From Asterias amurensis (Eukaryota > Echinodermata > Asteroidea > Forcipulatida > Asteriidae): a stretch of 64,000 bases of DNA. The translations under genes and the position numbers were made by a program. This document shows positions 1-15,000 of this stretch, piece by piece; within the stretch, counting starts at the first letter, position 1; each line of letters starts with the position of its first letter. Below the pieces are notes generated by a model that did not search any database, was not told where the DNA came from, and was given only the letters and a program-made list of their open reading frames with translations. The stretch is taken from contig NC_092662.1 of assembly GCF_032118995.1 (NCBI RefSeq), positions 1,426,001 to 1,490,000 of the forward strand, read 5' to 3'.

Positions 1-3000
1 TTGTACCTTCAGCTGTTGTAGTAACATCAGCAGTGGTGGTAGCTTCAGCCGTTGTAGTTACATCAACAGTTGTTGTACCTTCAGCTGTTGTAGTAACATC
101 AGCAGTTGTTGTTGCTTCAGCTGTTGTAGTAACATCAGCAGTTGTTGTAGCTTCAGCTGTTGTGGTTACATCAGCAGTGGTGGTAGCTTCAGCCGTTGTA
201 GTTACATCAACAGTTGTTGTACCTTCAGCTGTTGTAGTTACATCAGCAGTTGTGGTAGCTTCAGCTGTTGTAGTAACATCAGCAGTTGTTGTACCTTCAG
301 CTGTTGTAGTAACATCAGCAGTGGTGGTAGCTTCAGCCGTTGTAGTTACATCAGCAGTTGTTGTAGCTTCAGCTGTTGTGGTTACATCAGCAGTAGTGGT
401 AGCTTCAGCCGTTGTAGTTACATCAGCAGTTGTGGTAGCTTCAGCCGTTGTAGTTACATCAGCAGTTGTTGTAGCTTCAGCTGTTGTGGTTACATCAGCA
501 GTTGTGGTAGCTTCAGTTGTGGTAGCTTCAGCTGTGGTGGTTACATCAGCAGTTGTGGTAGCCTCAGCCAATGTAGTTATATCAGCAGTTGTTGTAGCTT
601 CAGCTGTTGTAGTAACATCAGCAGTTGTGGTAGCCTCAGCGGTGGTAGTAATATCAGCAGTTGTGGTAGCCTCAGCTGTTGTAGTTACATCAGCAGTTGT
701 GGTAGCTTCAGCTGTTGTGGTTACATCAACAGTTGTTGTAGCCTCAGCTGTTGTAGTAACATCAGCAGTGGTGGTAGCTTCAGCCGTTGTAGTTACATCA
801 ACAGTTGTTGTACCTTCAGCTGTTGTAGTAACATCAGCAGTTGTTGTTGCTTCAGCTGTTGTAGTAACATCAGCAGTTGTTGTAGCTTCAGCTGTTGTGG
901 TTACATCAGCAGTGGTGGTAGCTTCAGCCGTTGTAGTTACATCAACAGTTGTTGTACCTTCAGCTGTTGTAGTTACATCAGCAGTTGTGGTAGCTTCAGC
1001 TGTTGTAGTAACATCAGCAGTTGTTGTACCTTCAGCTGTTGTAGTAACATCAGCAGTGGTGGTAGCTTCAGCCGTTGTAGTTACATCAGCAGTTGTTGTA
1101 GCTTCAGCTGTTGTGGTTACATCAGCAGTAGTGGTAGCTTCAGCCGTTGTAGTTACATCAGCAGTTGTGGTAGCCTCAGCTGTGGTAGTAATATCACCAG
1201 TTGTGGTGGTATCAGCTGTTGTAGTTACATCAGCAGTTGTGGTAGCTTCAGCTGTTGTGGTTACATCAACAGTTGTTGTACCTTCAGCTGTTGTAGTAAC
1301 ATCAGCAGTGGTGGTAGCTTCAGCCGTTGTAGTTACATCAACAGTTGTTGTACCTTCAGCTGTTGTAGTAACATCAGCAGTTGTTGTTGCTTCAGCTGTT
1401 GTAGTAACATCAGCAGTTGTTGTAGCTTCAGCTGTTGTGGTTACATCAGCAGTGGTGGTAGCTTCAGCCGTTGTAGTTACATCAACAGTTGTTGTACCTT
1501 CAGCTGTTGTAGTTACATCAGCAGTTGTGGTAGCTTCAGCTGTTGTAGTAACATCAGCAGTTGTTGTACCTTCAGCTGTTGTAGTAACATCAGCAGTGGT
1601 GGTAGCTTCAACCGTTGTAGTTACATCAGCAGTTGTTGTAGCTTCAGCTGTTGTGGTTACATCAGCAGTAGTGATAGCTTCAGCCGTTGTAGTTACATCA
1701 GCAGTTGTGGTAGCTTCAGCCGTTGTAGTTACATCAGCAGTTGTTGTAGCTTCAGCTGTTGTGGTTACATCAGCAGATGTGGTAGCTTCAGTTGTGGTAG
1801 CTTCAGCTGTGGTGGTTACATCAGCAGTTGTGGTAGCCTCAGCCGTTGTAGTTATATCAGCAGTTGTTGTAGCTTCAGCTGTTGTAGTAACATCAGCAGT
1901 TGTGGTAGCCTCAGCGGTGGTAGTAATATCAGCAGTTGTGGTAGCCTCAGCTGTTGTAGTTACATCAGCAGTTGTGGTAGCTTCAGCTGTTGTGGTTACA
2001 TCAACAGTTGTTGTAGCCTCAGCTGTTGTAGTAACATCAGCAGTGGTGGTAGCTTCAGCCGTTGTAGTTACATCAACAGTTGTTGTACCTTCAGCTGTTG
2101 TAGTAACATCAGCAGTTGTTGTTGCTTCAGCTGTTGTAGTAACATCAGCAGTTGTTGTAGCTTCAGCTGTTGTGGTTACATCAGCAGTGGTGGTAGCTTC
2201 AGCCGTTGTAGTTACATCAACAGTTGTTGTACCTTCAGCTGTTGTAGTTACATCAGCAGTTGTGGTAGCTTCAGCTGTTGTAGTAACATCAGCAGTTGTT
2301 GTACCTTCAGCTGTTGTAGTAACATCAGCAGTGGTGGTAGCTTCAGCCGTTGTAGTTACATCAGCAGTTGTGGTAGCTTCAGCTGTGGTGGTTACATCAG
2401 CAGTTGTGGTAGCCTCAGCCGTTGTAGTTACATCAGCAGTTGTGGTAGCCTCAGCTGTGGTAGTAATATCACCAGTTGTGGTGGTATCAGCTGTTGTAGT
2501 TACATCAGCAGTTGTGGTAGCTTCAGCTGTTGTGGTTACATCAACAGTTGTTGTACCTTCAGCTGTTGTAGTTACATCAGCAGTTGTGGTAGCTTCAGCT
2601 GTTGTAGTAACATCAGCAGTTGTTGTACCTTCAGCTGTTGTAGTAACATCAGCAGTGGTGGTAGCTTCAGCCGTTGTAGTTACATCAGCAGTTGTTGTAG
2701 CTTCAGCTGTTGTGGTTACATCAGCAGTAGTGGTAGCTTCAGCCGTTGTAGTTACATCAGCAGTTGTGGTAGCCTCAGCTGTGGTAGTAATATCACCAGT
2801 TGTGGTGGTATCAGCTGTTGTAGTTACATCAGCAGTTGTGGTAGCTTCAGCTGTTGTGGTTACATCAGCAGTTGTGGTAGCTTCAGTTGTGGTAGCTTCA
2901 GCTGTGGTGGTTACATCAGCAGTTGTGGTAGCCTCAGCCGTTGTAGTTATATCAGCAGTTGTTGTAGCTTCAGCTGTTGTAGTAACATCAGCAGTTGTGG

Positions 3001-6000
3001 TAGCCTCCGCGGTGGTTGTAATATCAGCAGTTGTGGTAGCCTCAGCTGTTGTAGTTACATCAGCAGTTGTGGTAGCTTCAGCTGTTGTGGTTACATCAAC
3101 AGTTGTTGTAGCCTCAGCTGTTGTAGTAACATCAGCAGTGGTGGTAGCTTCAGCCGTTGTAGTTACATCAACAGTTGTTGTACCTTCAGCTGTTGTAGTA
3201 ACATCAGCAGTTGTTGTAGCTTCAGCTGTTGTGGTTACATCAGCAGTGGTGGTAGCTTCAGCCGTTGTAGTTACATCAACAGTTGTTGTACCTTCAGCTG
3301 TTGTAGTTACATCAGCAGTTGTGGTAGCTTCAGCTGTTGTAGTAACATCAGCAGTTGTTGTACCTTCAGCTGTTGTAGTAACATCTGCAGTGGTGGTAGC
3401 TTCAGCCGTTGTAGTTACATCAGCAGTTGTTGTAGCTTCAGCTGTTGTGGTTACATCAGCAGTAGTGGTAGCTTCAGCCGTTGTAGTTACATCAGCAGTT
3501 GTGGTAGCCTCAGCTGTGGTAGTAATATCAGCAGTTGTGATGGTATCAGCTGTTGTAGTTACATCAGCAGTTGTGGTAGCTTCAGCTGTTGTGGTTACAT
3601 CAACAGTTGTTGTACCTTCAGCTGTTGTAGTAACATCAGCAGTGGTGGTAGCTTCAGCCGTTGTAGTTACATCAGCAGTTGTTGTAGCTTCAGCTGTTGT
3701 GGTTACATCAGCAGTTGTGGTAGCTTCAGTTGAGGTAGCTTCAGCTGTGGTGGTTACATCAGCAGTTGTGGTAGCCTCAGCCGTTGTAGTTATATCAGCA
3801 GTTGTTGTAGCTTCAGCTGTTGTAGTAACATCAGCAGTTGTGGTAGCCTCAGCAGTGGTAGTAATATCAGCAGTTGTGGTACCATCAGCTATTGTAGTTA
3901 CATCAGCAGTTGTGGTAGCTTCAGCTGTTGTGGTTACATCAACAGTTGTTGTAGCCTCAGCTGTTGTAGTAACATCAGCACTGGTGGTAGCTTCAGCCGT
4001 TGTAGTTACATCAACAGTTGTTGTACCTTCAGCTGTTGTAGTAACATCAGCAGTGGTGGTAGCTTCAGCCGTTGTAGTTAAATCAGCAGTTGTTGTAGCT
4101 TCAGCTGTTGTGGTAACATCAGCAGTAGTGGTAGCTTGAGCCGTTGTAGTTACATCAGCAGTTGTGGTAGCCTCAGCTGTGGTAGTAATATCAGCAGTTG
4201 TGGTGGCATCAGCTGTTGTAGTTACATCAGCAGTTGTGGTAGCTTCAGCTGTTGTGGTTACATCAACAGTTGTTGTACCTTCAGCTGTTGTAGTAACATC
4301 AGCAGTGGTGGTAGCTTCAGCCGTTGTAGTTACATCAACAGTTGTTGTACCTTCAGCTGTTGTAGTAACATCAGCAGTTGTTGTACCTTCAGCTGTTGTA
4401 GTAACATCAGCAGTGGTGGTAGCTTCAGCCGTTGTAGTTACATCAGCAGTTGTTGTAGCTTCAGCTGTTGTGGTTACATCAGCAGTAGTGGTAGCTTCAG
4501 CCGTTGTAGTTACATCAGCAGTTGTGGTAGCCTCAGCTGTGGTAGTAATATCAGCAGTTGTGGTGGCATCAGCTGTTGTAGTTACATCGGCAGTTGTGGT
4601 AGCTTCAGCCGTTGTGGTTACATCAACAGTTGTTGTACCTTCAGCTGTTGTAGTAACATCAGCAGTGGTGGTAGCTTCAGCCGTTGTAGTTACATCAGCA
4701 GTTGTTGTAGCTTCAGCTGTTGTGGTTACATCAGCAGTTGTGGTAGCTTCAGTTGTGGTAGCTTCAGCTGTGGTGGTTACATCAGCAGTTGTGGTAGCCT
4801 CAGCCGTTGTAGTTATATCAGCAGTTGTTGTAGCTTCAGCTGTTGTAGTAACATCAGCAGTTGTGGTAGCCTCAGCGGTGGTAGTAATATCACCAGTTGT
4901 GGTAGCCTTAGCTGTTGTAGTTACATCAGCAGTTGTGGTAGCTTCAGCTGTTGTGGTTACATCAACAGTTGTTGTAGCCTCAGCTGTTGTAGTAACATCA
5001 GCAGTGGTGGTAGCTTCAGCCGTTGTAGTTACATCAACAGTTGTTGTACCTTCAGCTGTTGTAGTAACATCAGCAGTTGTTGTTGCTTCAGCTGTTGTAG
5101 TAACATCAGCAGTTGTTGTAGCTTCAGCTGTTGTGGTTACATCAGCAGTGGTGGTAGCTTCAGCCGTTGTAGTTACATCAACAGTTGTTGTACCTTCAGC
5201 TGTTGTCGTTACATCAGCAGTTGTGGTAGCTTCAGCTGTTGTAGTAACATCAGCAGTTGTTGTACCTTCAGCTGTTGTAGTAACATCAGCAGTGGTGGTA
5301 GCTTCAGCCGTTGTAGTTACATCAGCAGTTGTTGTAGCTTCAGCTGTTGTGGTTACATCAGCAGTAGTGGTAGCTTCAGCCGTTGTAGTTACATCAGCAG
5401 TTGTGGTAGCCTCAGCTGTGGTAGTAATATCACCAGTTGTGGTGGTATCAGCTGTTGTAGTTACATCAGCAGTTGTGGTAGCTTCAGCTGTTGTGGTTAC
5501 ATCAACAGTTGTTGTACCTTCAGCTGTTGTAGTAACATCAGCAGTGGTGGTAGCTTCAGCCGTTGTAGTTACATCAACAGTTGTTGTACCTTCAGCTGTT
5601 GTAGTAACATCAGCAGTTGTTGTTGCTTCAGCTGTTGTAGTAACATCAGCAGTTGTTGTAGCTTCAGCTGTTGTGGTTACATCAGCAGTGGTGGTAGCTT
5701 CAGCCGTTGTAGTTACATCAACAGTTGTTGTACCTTCAGCTGTTGTAGTTACATCAGCAGTTGTGGTAGCTTCAGCTGTTGTAGTAACATCAGCAGTTGT
5801 TGTACCCTCAGCTGTTGTAGTAACATCAGCAGTGGTGGTAGCTTCAGCCGTTGTAGTTACATCAGCAGTTGTTGTAGCTTCAGCTGTTGTGGTTACATCA
5901 GCAGTAGTGGTAGCTTCAGCCGTTGTAGTTACATCAGCAGTTGTGGTAGCCTCAGCTGTGGTAGTAATATCACCAGTTGTGGTGGTATCAGCTGTTGTAG

Positions 6001-9000
6001 TTACATCAGCAGTTGTGGTAGCTTCAGCTGTTGTGGTTACATCAACAGTTGTTGTACCTTCAGCTGTTGTAGTAACATCAGCAGTGGTGGTAGCTTCAGC
6101 CGTTGTAGTTACATCAGCAGTTGTTGTAGCTTCAGCTGTTGTGGTTACATCAGCAGTTGTGGTAGCTTCAGTTGTGGTAGCTTCAGCTGTGGTGGTTACA
6201 TCAGCAGTTGTGGTAGCCTCAGCCGTTGTAGTTATATCAGCAGTTGTTGTAGCTTCAGCTGTTGTAGTAACATCAGCAGTTGTGGTAGCCTCAGCGGTGG
6301 TAGTAATATCAGCAGTTGTGGTAGCCTCAGCTGTTGTAGGTACATCAGCAGTTGTGGTAGCTTCAGCTGTTGTGGTTACATCAACAGTTGTTGTAGCCTC
6401 AGCTGTTGTAGTAACATCAGCAGTGGTGGTAGCTTCAGCCGTTGTAGTTACATCAACAGTTGTTGTATCTTCAGCTGTTGTAGTAACATCAGCAGTTGTT
6501 GTAGCTGCAGCTGTTGTGGTTACATCAGCAGTGGTGGTAGCTTCAGCCGTTGTAGTTACATCAACAGTTGTTGTACCTTCAGCTGTTGTAGTTACATCAG
6601 CAGTTGTGGTAGCTTCAGCTGTTGTAGTAACATCAGCAGTTGTTGTACCTTCAGCTGTTGTAGTAACATCAGCAGTGGTGGTAGCTTCAGCCGTTGTAGT
6701 TACATCAGCAGTTGTTGTAGCTTCAGCTGTTGTGGTTACATCAGCAGTAGTGGTAGCTTCAGCCGTTGTAGTTACATCAGCAGTTGTGGTAGCCTCAGCT
6801 GTGGTAGTAATATCAGCAGTTGTGATGGTATCAGCTGTTGTAGTTACATCAGCAGTTGTGGTAGCTTCAGCTGTTGTGGTTACATCAACAGTTGTTGTAC
6901 CTTCAGCTGTTGTAGTAACATCAGCAGTGGTGGTAGCTTCAGCCGTTGTAGTTACATCAGCAGTTGTTGTAGCTTCAGCTGTTGTGGTTACATCAGCAGT
7001 TGTGGTAGCTTCAGTTGTGGTAGCTTCAGCTGTGGTGGTTACATCAGCAGTTGTGGTAGCCTCAGCCGTTGTAGTTATATCAGCAGTTGTTGTAGCTTCA
7101 GCTGTTGTAGTAACATCAGCAGTTGTGGTAGCCTCAGCAGTGGTAGTAATATCAGCAGTTGTGGTAGCCTCAGCTGTGGTAGTAATATCAGCAGTTGTGG
7201 TGGCATCAGCTGTTGTAGTTACATCAGCAGTTGTGGTAGCTTCAGCTGTTGTGGTTACATCAACAGTTGTTGTACCTTCAGCTGTTGTAGTAACATCAGC
7301 AGTGGTGGTAGCTTCAGCCGTTGTAGTTACATCAGCAGTTGTTGTAGCTTCAGCTGTTGTGGTTACATCAGCAGTTGTGGTAGCTTCAGCTGTGGTGGTT
7401 ACATCAGCAGTTGTGGTAGCCTCAGCCGTTGTAGTTACATCAGCAGTTGTTGTAGCTTCAGCTGTTGTAGTAACATCAGCAGTTGTGGTAGCCTCAGCGG
7501 TGGTAGTAATATCAGCAGTTGTGGTAGCCTCAGCTGTTGTAGTTACATCAGCAGTTGTCGTAGCTTCAGCTGTTGTGGTTACATCAACAGTTGTTGTAGC
7601 CTCAGCTGTTGTAGTAACATCAGCAGTGGTGGTAGCCTCAGCCGTTGTAGTTACATCAACAGTTGTTGTACCTTCAACTGTTGTAGTTACATCAGCAGTG
7701 GTGGTAGCTTCAGCCGTTGTAGTTACATCAACAGTTGTTGTACCTTCAGCTGTTGTAGTTACATCAGCAGTTGTGGTAGCTTCAGCTGTTGTAGTAACAT
7801 CAGCAGTTGTTGTACCTTCAGCTGTTGTAGTAACATCGGCAGTGGTGGTAGCTTCAGCCGTTGTAGTTACATCAGCAGTTGTTGTAGCTTCAGCTGTTGT
7901 GGTTACATCAGCAGTAGTGGTAGCTTCAGCCGTTGTAGTTACATCAGCAGTTGTGGTAGCCTCAGCTGTGGTAGTAATATCAGCAGTTGTGGTGGCATCA
8001 GCTGTTGTAGTTACATCAGCAGTTGTGGTAGCTTCAGCTGTTGTGGTTACATCAACAGTTGTTGTACCTTCAGCTGTTGTAGTAACATCAGCAGTGGTGG
8101 TAGCTTCAGCCGTTGTAGTTACATCAGCAGTTGTTGTAGCTTCAGCTGTTGTGGTTATATCAGCAGTTGTGGTAGCTTCAGTTGTGGTAGCTTCAGCTGT
8201 TGTAGTAACATCAGCAGTTGTGGTAGCCTCAGCAGTGGTAGTAATATCAGCAGTTGTGGTAGCCTCAGCTGTGGTAGTAATATCAGCAGTTGTGGTGGCA
8301 TCAGCTGTTGTAGTTACATCAGCAGTTGTGGTAGCTTCAGCTGTTGTGGTTACATCAACAGTTGTTGTACCTTCAGCTGTTGTAGTAACATCAGCAGTGG
8401 TGGTAGCTTCAGCCGTTGTAGTTACATCAGCAGTTGTTGTAGCTTCAGCTGTTGTGGTTACATCAGCAGTTGTGGTAGCTTCAGCTGTGGTGGTTACATC
8501 AGCAGTTGTGGTAGCCTCAGCCGTTGTAGTTACATCAGCAGTTGTTGTAGCTTCAGCTGTTGTAGTAACATCAGCAGTTGTGGTAGCCTCAGCGGTGGTA
8601 GTAATATCAGCAGTTGTGGTAGCCTCAGCTGTTGTAGTTACATCAGCAGTTGTCGTAGCTTCAGCTGTTGTGGTTACATCAACAGTTGTTGTAGCCTCAG
8701 CTGTTGTAGTAACATCAGCAGTGGTGGTAGCCTCAGCCGTTGTAGTTACATCAACAGTTGTTGTACCTTCAACTGTTGTAGTTACATCAGCAGTGGTGGT
8801 AGCTTCAGCCGTTGTAGTTACATCAACAGTTGTTGTACCTTCAGCTGTTGTAGTTACATCAGCAGTTGTGGTAGCTTCAGCTGTTGTAGTAACATCAGCA
8901 GTTGTTGTACCTTCAGATGTTGTAGTAACATCGGCAGTGGTGGTAGCTTCAGCCGTTGTAGTTACATCAGCAGTTGTTGTAGCTTCAGCTGTTGTGGTTA

Positions 9001-12000
9001 CATCAGCAGTAGTGGTAGCTTCAGCCGTTGTAGTTACATCAGCAGTTGTGGTAGCCTCAGCTGTGGTAGTAATATCAGCAGTTGTGGTGGCATCAGCTGT
9101 TGTAGTTACATCAGCAGTTGTGGTAGCTTCAGCTGCTGTGGTTACATCAACAGTTGTTGTACCTTCAGCTGTTGTAGTAACATCAGCAGTGGTGGTAGCT
9201 TCAGCCGTTGTAGTTACATCAGCAGTTGTTGTAGCTTCAGCTGTTGTGGTTACATCAGCAGTTGTGGTAGCTTCAGTTGTGGTAGCTTCAGCTGTGGTGG
9301 TTACATCAGCAGTTGTGGTAGCCTCAGCCGTTGTAGTTATATCAGCAGTTGTTGTAGCTTCAGCTGTTGTAGTAACATCAGCAGTTGTGGTAGCCTCAGC
9401 GGTGGTAGTAATATCAGCAGTTGTGGTAGCCTCAGCTGTTGTAGTTACATCAGCAGTTGTGGTAACTTCAGCTGTTGTGGTTACATCAACAGTTGTTGTA
9501 GCCTCAGCTGTTGTAATAACATCAGCAGTTGTGGTAGCCTCAGCGGTGGTAGTAATATCAGCAATTGTGGTAGCTTCAGCTGTTGTGGTTACATCAACAG
9601 TTGTTGTAGCCTCAGCTGTTGTAGTAACATCAGCAGTGGTGGTAGCTTCAGCCGTTGTAGTTACATCAACAGTTGTTGTACCTTCAGCTGTTGTAGTAAC
9701 ATCAGCAGTTGTTGTACCTTCAGCTGTTGTAGTAACATCAGCAGTGGTGGTAGCTTCAGCCGTTGTAGTTACATCAGCAGTTGTTGTAGCTTCAGCTGTT
9801 GTGGTTACATCAGCAGTGGTGGTAGCTTCAGCCGTTGTAGTTACATCAACAGTTGTTGTACCTTCAGCTGTTGTAGTTACATCAGCAGTTGTGGTAGCTT
9901 CAGCTGTTGTAGTAACATCAGCAGTTGTTGTACCTTCAGCTGTTGTAGTAACATCGGCAGTGGTGGTAGCTTCAGCCGTTGTAGTTACATCAGCAGTTGT
10001 TGTAGCTTCAGCTGTTGTGGTTACATCAGCAGTAGTGGTAGCTTCAGCCGTTGTAGTTACATCAGCAGTTGTGGTAGCCTCAGCTGTGGTAGTAATATCA
10101 GCAGTTGTGGTGGCATCAGCTGTTGTAGTTACATCAGCAGTTGTGGTAGCTTCAGCTGTTGTGGTTACATCAACAGTTGTTGTACCTTCAGCTGTTGTAG
10201 TAACATCAGCAGTGGTGGTAGCTTCAGCCGTTGTAGTTACATCAGCAGTTGTTGTAGCTTCAGCTGTTGTGGTTACATCAGCAGTTGTGGTAGCTTCAGT
10301 TGTGGTAGCTTCAGCTGTGGTGGTTACATCAGCAGTTGTGGTAGCCTCAGCCGTTGTAGTTATATCAGCAGTTGTTGTAGCTTCAGCTGTTGTAGTAACA
10401 TCAGCAGTTGTGGTAGCCTCAGCCGTGGTAGTAATATCAGCAGTTGTGGTAGCCTCAGCTGTTGTAGTTACATCAGCAGTTGTGGTAGCTTCAGCTGTTG
10501 TGGTTACATCAACAGTTGTTGTAGCCTCAGCTGTTGTAGTAACATCAGCAGTGGTGGTAGCTTCAGCCGTTGTAGTTACATCAACAGTTGTTGTAGCTTC
10601 AGCTGTTGTACTTACATCGGAAGTTGTGGTACCTTCAGCTGTTGTAGTTATATCAGCAGTTGTTGTAGCTTCAGCTGTTGTAGTTACATCAGCAGTTGTT
10701 GTAGCTTCAGCTGTTGTAGTAACATCAGCAGTTGTGGTAGCTTCAGCTGTTGTGGTTACATCGGCAGTTGTGGTACCTTCAGCTGTTGTAGTTACATCAG
10801 CAGTTGTGGTAGCCTCAGCTGTGGTAGTAATATCAGCAGTTGTGGTGGCATCAGCTGTTGTAGTTACATCAGCAGTTGTGGTAGCTTCAGCTGTTGTGGT
10901 TACATCAACAGTTGTTGTACCTTCAGCTGTTGTAGTAACATCAGCAGTGGTGGTAGCTTCAGCCGTTGCAGTTACATCAGCAGTTGTTGTAGCTTCAGCT
11001 GTTGTGGTTACATCAGCAGTTGTGGTAGCTTCAGTTGTGGTAGCTTCAGCTGTGGTGGTTACATCAGCAGTTGTGGTAGCTTCAGCTGTTGTAGTAACAT
11101 CAGCAGTTGTGGTAGCCTCAGCCGTGGTAGTAATATCAGCAGTTGTGGTAGCCTCAGCTGTTGTAGTTACATCAGCAGTTGTGGTAGCTTCAGCTGTTGT
11201 GGTTACATCAACAGTTGTTGTAGCCTCAGCTGTTGTAGTAACATCAGCAGTGGTGGTAGCTTCAGCCGTTGTAGTTACATCAACAGTTGTTGTACCTTCA
11301 GCTGTTGTAGTAACATCAGCAGTTGTTGTAGCTTCAGCTGTTGTACTTACATCAGCAGTGGTGGTAGCTTCAGCTGTTGTGGTTACATCGGAAGTTGTGG
11401 TACCTTCAGCTGTTGTAGTTACATCAGCAGTTGTTGTAGCTTCAGCTGTTGTAGTTACATCAGCAGTTGTTGTAGCTTCAGCTGTTGTAGTAACATCAGC
11501 AGTTGTGGTAGCTTCAGCTGTTGTGGTTACATCGGCAGTTGTGGTACCTTCAGCTGTTGTAGTTACATCAGCAGTTGTTGTAGCTTCAGCTGTTGTAGTA
11601 ACATCAGCAGTGGTGGTAGCCTCAGCTGTGGTAGTAATATCAGCAGTTGTGGTGGCATCAGCTGTTGTAGTTACATCAGCAGTTGTGGTAGCTTCAGCTG
11701 TTGTGGTTACATCAACAGTTGTTGTACCTTCAGCTGTTGTAGTAACATCAGCAGTGGTGGTAGCTTCAGCCGTTGTAGTTACATCAGCAGTTGTTGTAGC
11801 TTCAGCTGTTGTGGTTACATCAGCAGTTGTGGTAGCTTCAGCCGTTGTAGTTACATCAGCAGTTGTGGTAGCCTCAGCTTTGGTAGTAATATCAGCAGTT
11901 GTGGTGGCATCAGCTGTTGTAGTTACATCAGCAGTTGTGGTAGCCTCAGCGGTGGTAGTAATATCAGCAATTGTGGTAGCTTCAGCTGTTGTGGTTACAT

Positions 12001-15000
12001 CAACAGTTGTTGTAGCCTCAGCTGTTGTAGTAACATCAGCAGTGGTGGTAGCTTCAGCCGTTGTAGTTACATCAACAGTTGTTGTACCTTCAGCTGTTGT
12101 AGTAACATCAGCAGTTGTTGTACCTTCAGCTGTTGTAGTAACATCAGCAGTGGTGGTAGCTTCAGCCGTTGTAGTTACATCAGCAGTTGTTGTAGCTTCA
12201 GCTGTTGTGGTTACATCAGCAGTGGTGGTAGCTTCAGCCGTTGTAGTTACATCAACAGTTGTTGTACCTTCAGCTGTTGAAGTTACATCAGCAGTTGTGG
12301 TAGCTTCAGCTGTTGTAGTAACATCAGCAGTTGTTGTACCTTCAGCTGTTGTAGTAACATCGGCAGTGGTGGTAGCTTCAGCCGTTGTAGTTACATCAGC
12401 AGTTGTTGTAGCTTCAGCTGTTGTGGTTACATCAGCAGTAGTGGTAGCTTCAGCCGTTGTAGTTACATCAGCAGTTGTGGTAGCCTCAGCTGTGGTAGTA
12501 ATATCAGCAGTTGTGGTGGCATCAGCTGTTGTAGTTACATCAGCAGTTGTGGTAGCTTCAGCTGTTGTGGTTACATCAACAGTTGTTGTACCTTCAGCTG
12601 TTGTAGTAACATCAGCAGTGGTGGTAGCTTCAGCCGTTGTAGTTACATCAGCAGTTGTTGTAGCTTCAGCTGTTGTGGTTACATCAGCAGTTGTGGTAGC
12701 TTCAGTTGTGGTAGCTTCAGCTGTGGTGGTTACATCAGCAGTTGTGGTAGCCTCAGCCGCTGTAGTTATATCAGCAGTTGTTGTAGCTTCAGCTGTTGTA
12801 GTAACATCAGCAGTTGTGGTAGCCTCAGCCGTGGTAGTAATATCAGCAGTTGTGGTAGCCTCAGCTGTTGTAGTTACATCAGCAGTTGTGGTAGCTTCAG
12901 CTGTTGTGGTTACATCAACAGTTGTTGTAGCCTCAGCTGTTGTAGTAACATCAGCAGTGGTGGTAGCTTCAGCCGTTGTAGTTACATCAACAGTTGTTGT
13001 AGCTTCAGCTGTTGTACTTACATCGGAAGTTGTGGTACCTTCAGCTGTTGTAGTTACATCAGCAGTTGTTGTAGCTTCAGCTGTTGTAGTTACATCAGCA
13101 GTTGTTGTAGCTTCAGCTGTTGTAGTAACATCAGCAGTTGTGGTAGCTTCAGCTGTTGTGGTTACATCGGCAGTTGTGGTACCTTCAGCTGTTGTAGTTA
13201 CATCAGCAGTTGTGGTAGCCTCAGCTGTGGTAGTAATATCAGCAGTTGTGGTGGCATCAGCTGTTGTAGTTACATCAGCAGTTGTGGTAGCTTCAGCTGT
13301 TGTGGTTACATCAACAGTTGTTGTAGCCTCAGCTGTTGTAGTAACATCAGCAGTGGTGGTAGCTTCAGCCGTTGTAGTTACATCAACAGTTGTTGTACCT
13401 TCAGCTGTTGTAGTAACATCAGCAGTTGTTGTAGCTTCAGCTGTTGTACTTACATCAGCAGTGGTGGTAGCTTCAGCTGTTGTGGTTACATCGGAAGTTG
13501 TTGTACCTTCAGCTGTTGTAGTTACATCAGCAGTTGTTGTAGCTTCAGCTGTTGTAGTTACATCAGCAGTTGTTGTAGCTTCAGCTGTTGTGGTTACATC
13601 AGCAGTTGTGGTAGCTTCAGCCGTTGTAGTTACATCAGCAGTTGTGGTAGCCTCAGCTTTGGTAGTAATATCAGCAGTGGTGGTAGCTTCAGCCGTTGTA
13701 GTTACATCAACAGTTGTTGTACCTTCAGCTGTTGTAGTAACATCAGCAGTTGTTGTACCTTCAGCTGTTGTAGTAACATCAGCAGTGGTGGTAGCTTCAG
13801 CCGTTGTAGTTACATCAGCAGTTGTTGTAGCTTCAGCTGTTGTGGTTACATCAGCAGTGGTGGTAGCTTCAGCCGTTGTAGTTACATCAACAGTTGTTGT
13901 ACCTTCAGCTGTTGTAGTTACATCAGCAGTTGTGGTAGCTTCAGCTGTTGTAGTAACATCAGCAGTTGTTGTACCTTCAGCTGTTGTAGTAACATCGGCA
14001 GTGGTGGTAGCTTCAGCCGTTGTAGTTACATCAGCAGTTGTTGTAGCTTCAGCTGTTGTGGTTACATCAGCAGTAGTGGTAGCTTCAGCCGTTGTAGTTA
14101 CATCAGCAGTTGTGGTAGCCTCAGCTGTGGTAGTAATATCAGCAGTTGTGGTGGCATCAGCTGTTGTAGTTACATCAGCAGTTGTGGTGGCTTCAGCTGT
14201 TGTGGTTACATCAACAGTTGTTGTACCTTCAGCTGTTGTAGTAACATCAGCAGTGGTGGTAGCTTCAGCCGTTGTAGTTACATCAGCAGTTGTTGTAGCT
14301 TCAGCTGTTGTGGTTACATCAGCAGTTGTGGTAGCTTCAGTTGTGGTAGCTTCAGCTGTGGTGGTTACATCAGCAGTTGTGGTAGCCTCAGCCGTTGTAG
14401 TTATATCAGCAGTTGTTGTAGCTTCAGCTGTTGTAGTAACATCAGCAGTTGTGGTAGCCTCAGCCGTGGTAGTAATATCAGCAGTTGTGGTAGCCTCAGC
14501 TGTTGTAGTTACATCAGCAGTTGTGGTAGCTTCAGCTGTTGTGGTTACATCAACAGTTGTTGTAGCCTCAGCTGTTGTAGTAACATCAGCAGTGGTGGTA
14601 GCTTCAGCCGTTGTAGTTACATCAACAGTTGTTGTAGCTTCAGCTGTTGTACTTACATCGGAAGTTGTGGTACCTTCAGCTGTTGTAGTTACATCAGCAG
14701 TTGTTGTAGCTTCAGCTGTTGTAGTTACATCAGCAGTTGTTGTAGCTTCAGCTGTTGTAGTAACATCAGCAGTTGTGGTAGCTTCAGCTGTTGTGGTTAC
14801 ATCGGCAGTTGTGGTACCTTCAGCTGTTGTAGTTACATCAGCAGTTGTGGTAGCCTCAGCTGTGGTAGTAATATCAGCAGTTGTGGTGGCATCAGCTGTT
14901 GTAGTTACATCAGCAGTTGTGGTAGCTTCAGCTGTTGTGGTTACATCAACAGTTGTTGTACCTTCAGCTGTTGTAGTAACATCAGCAGTGGTGGTAGCTT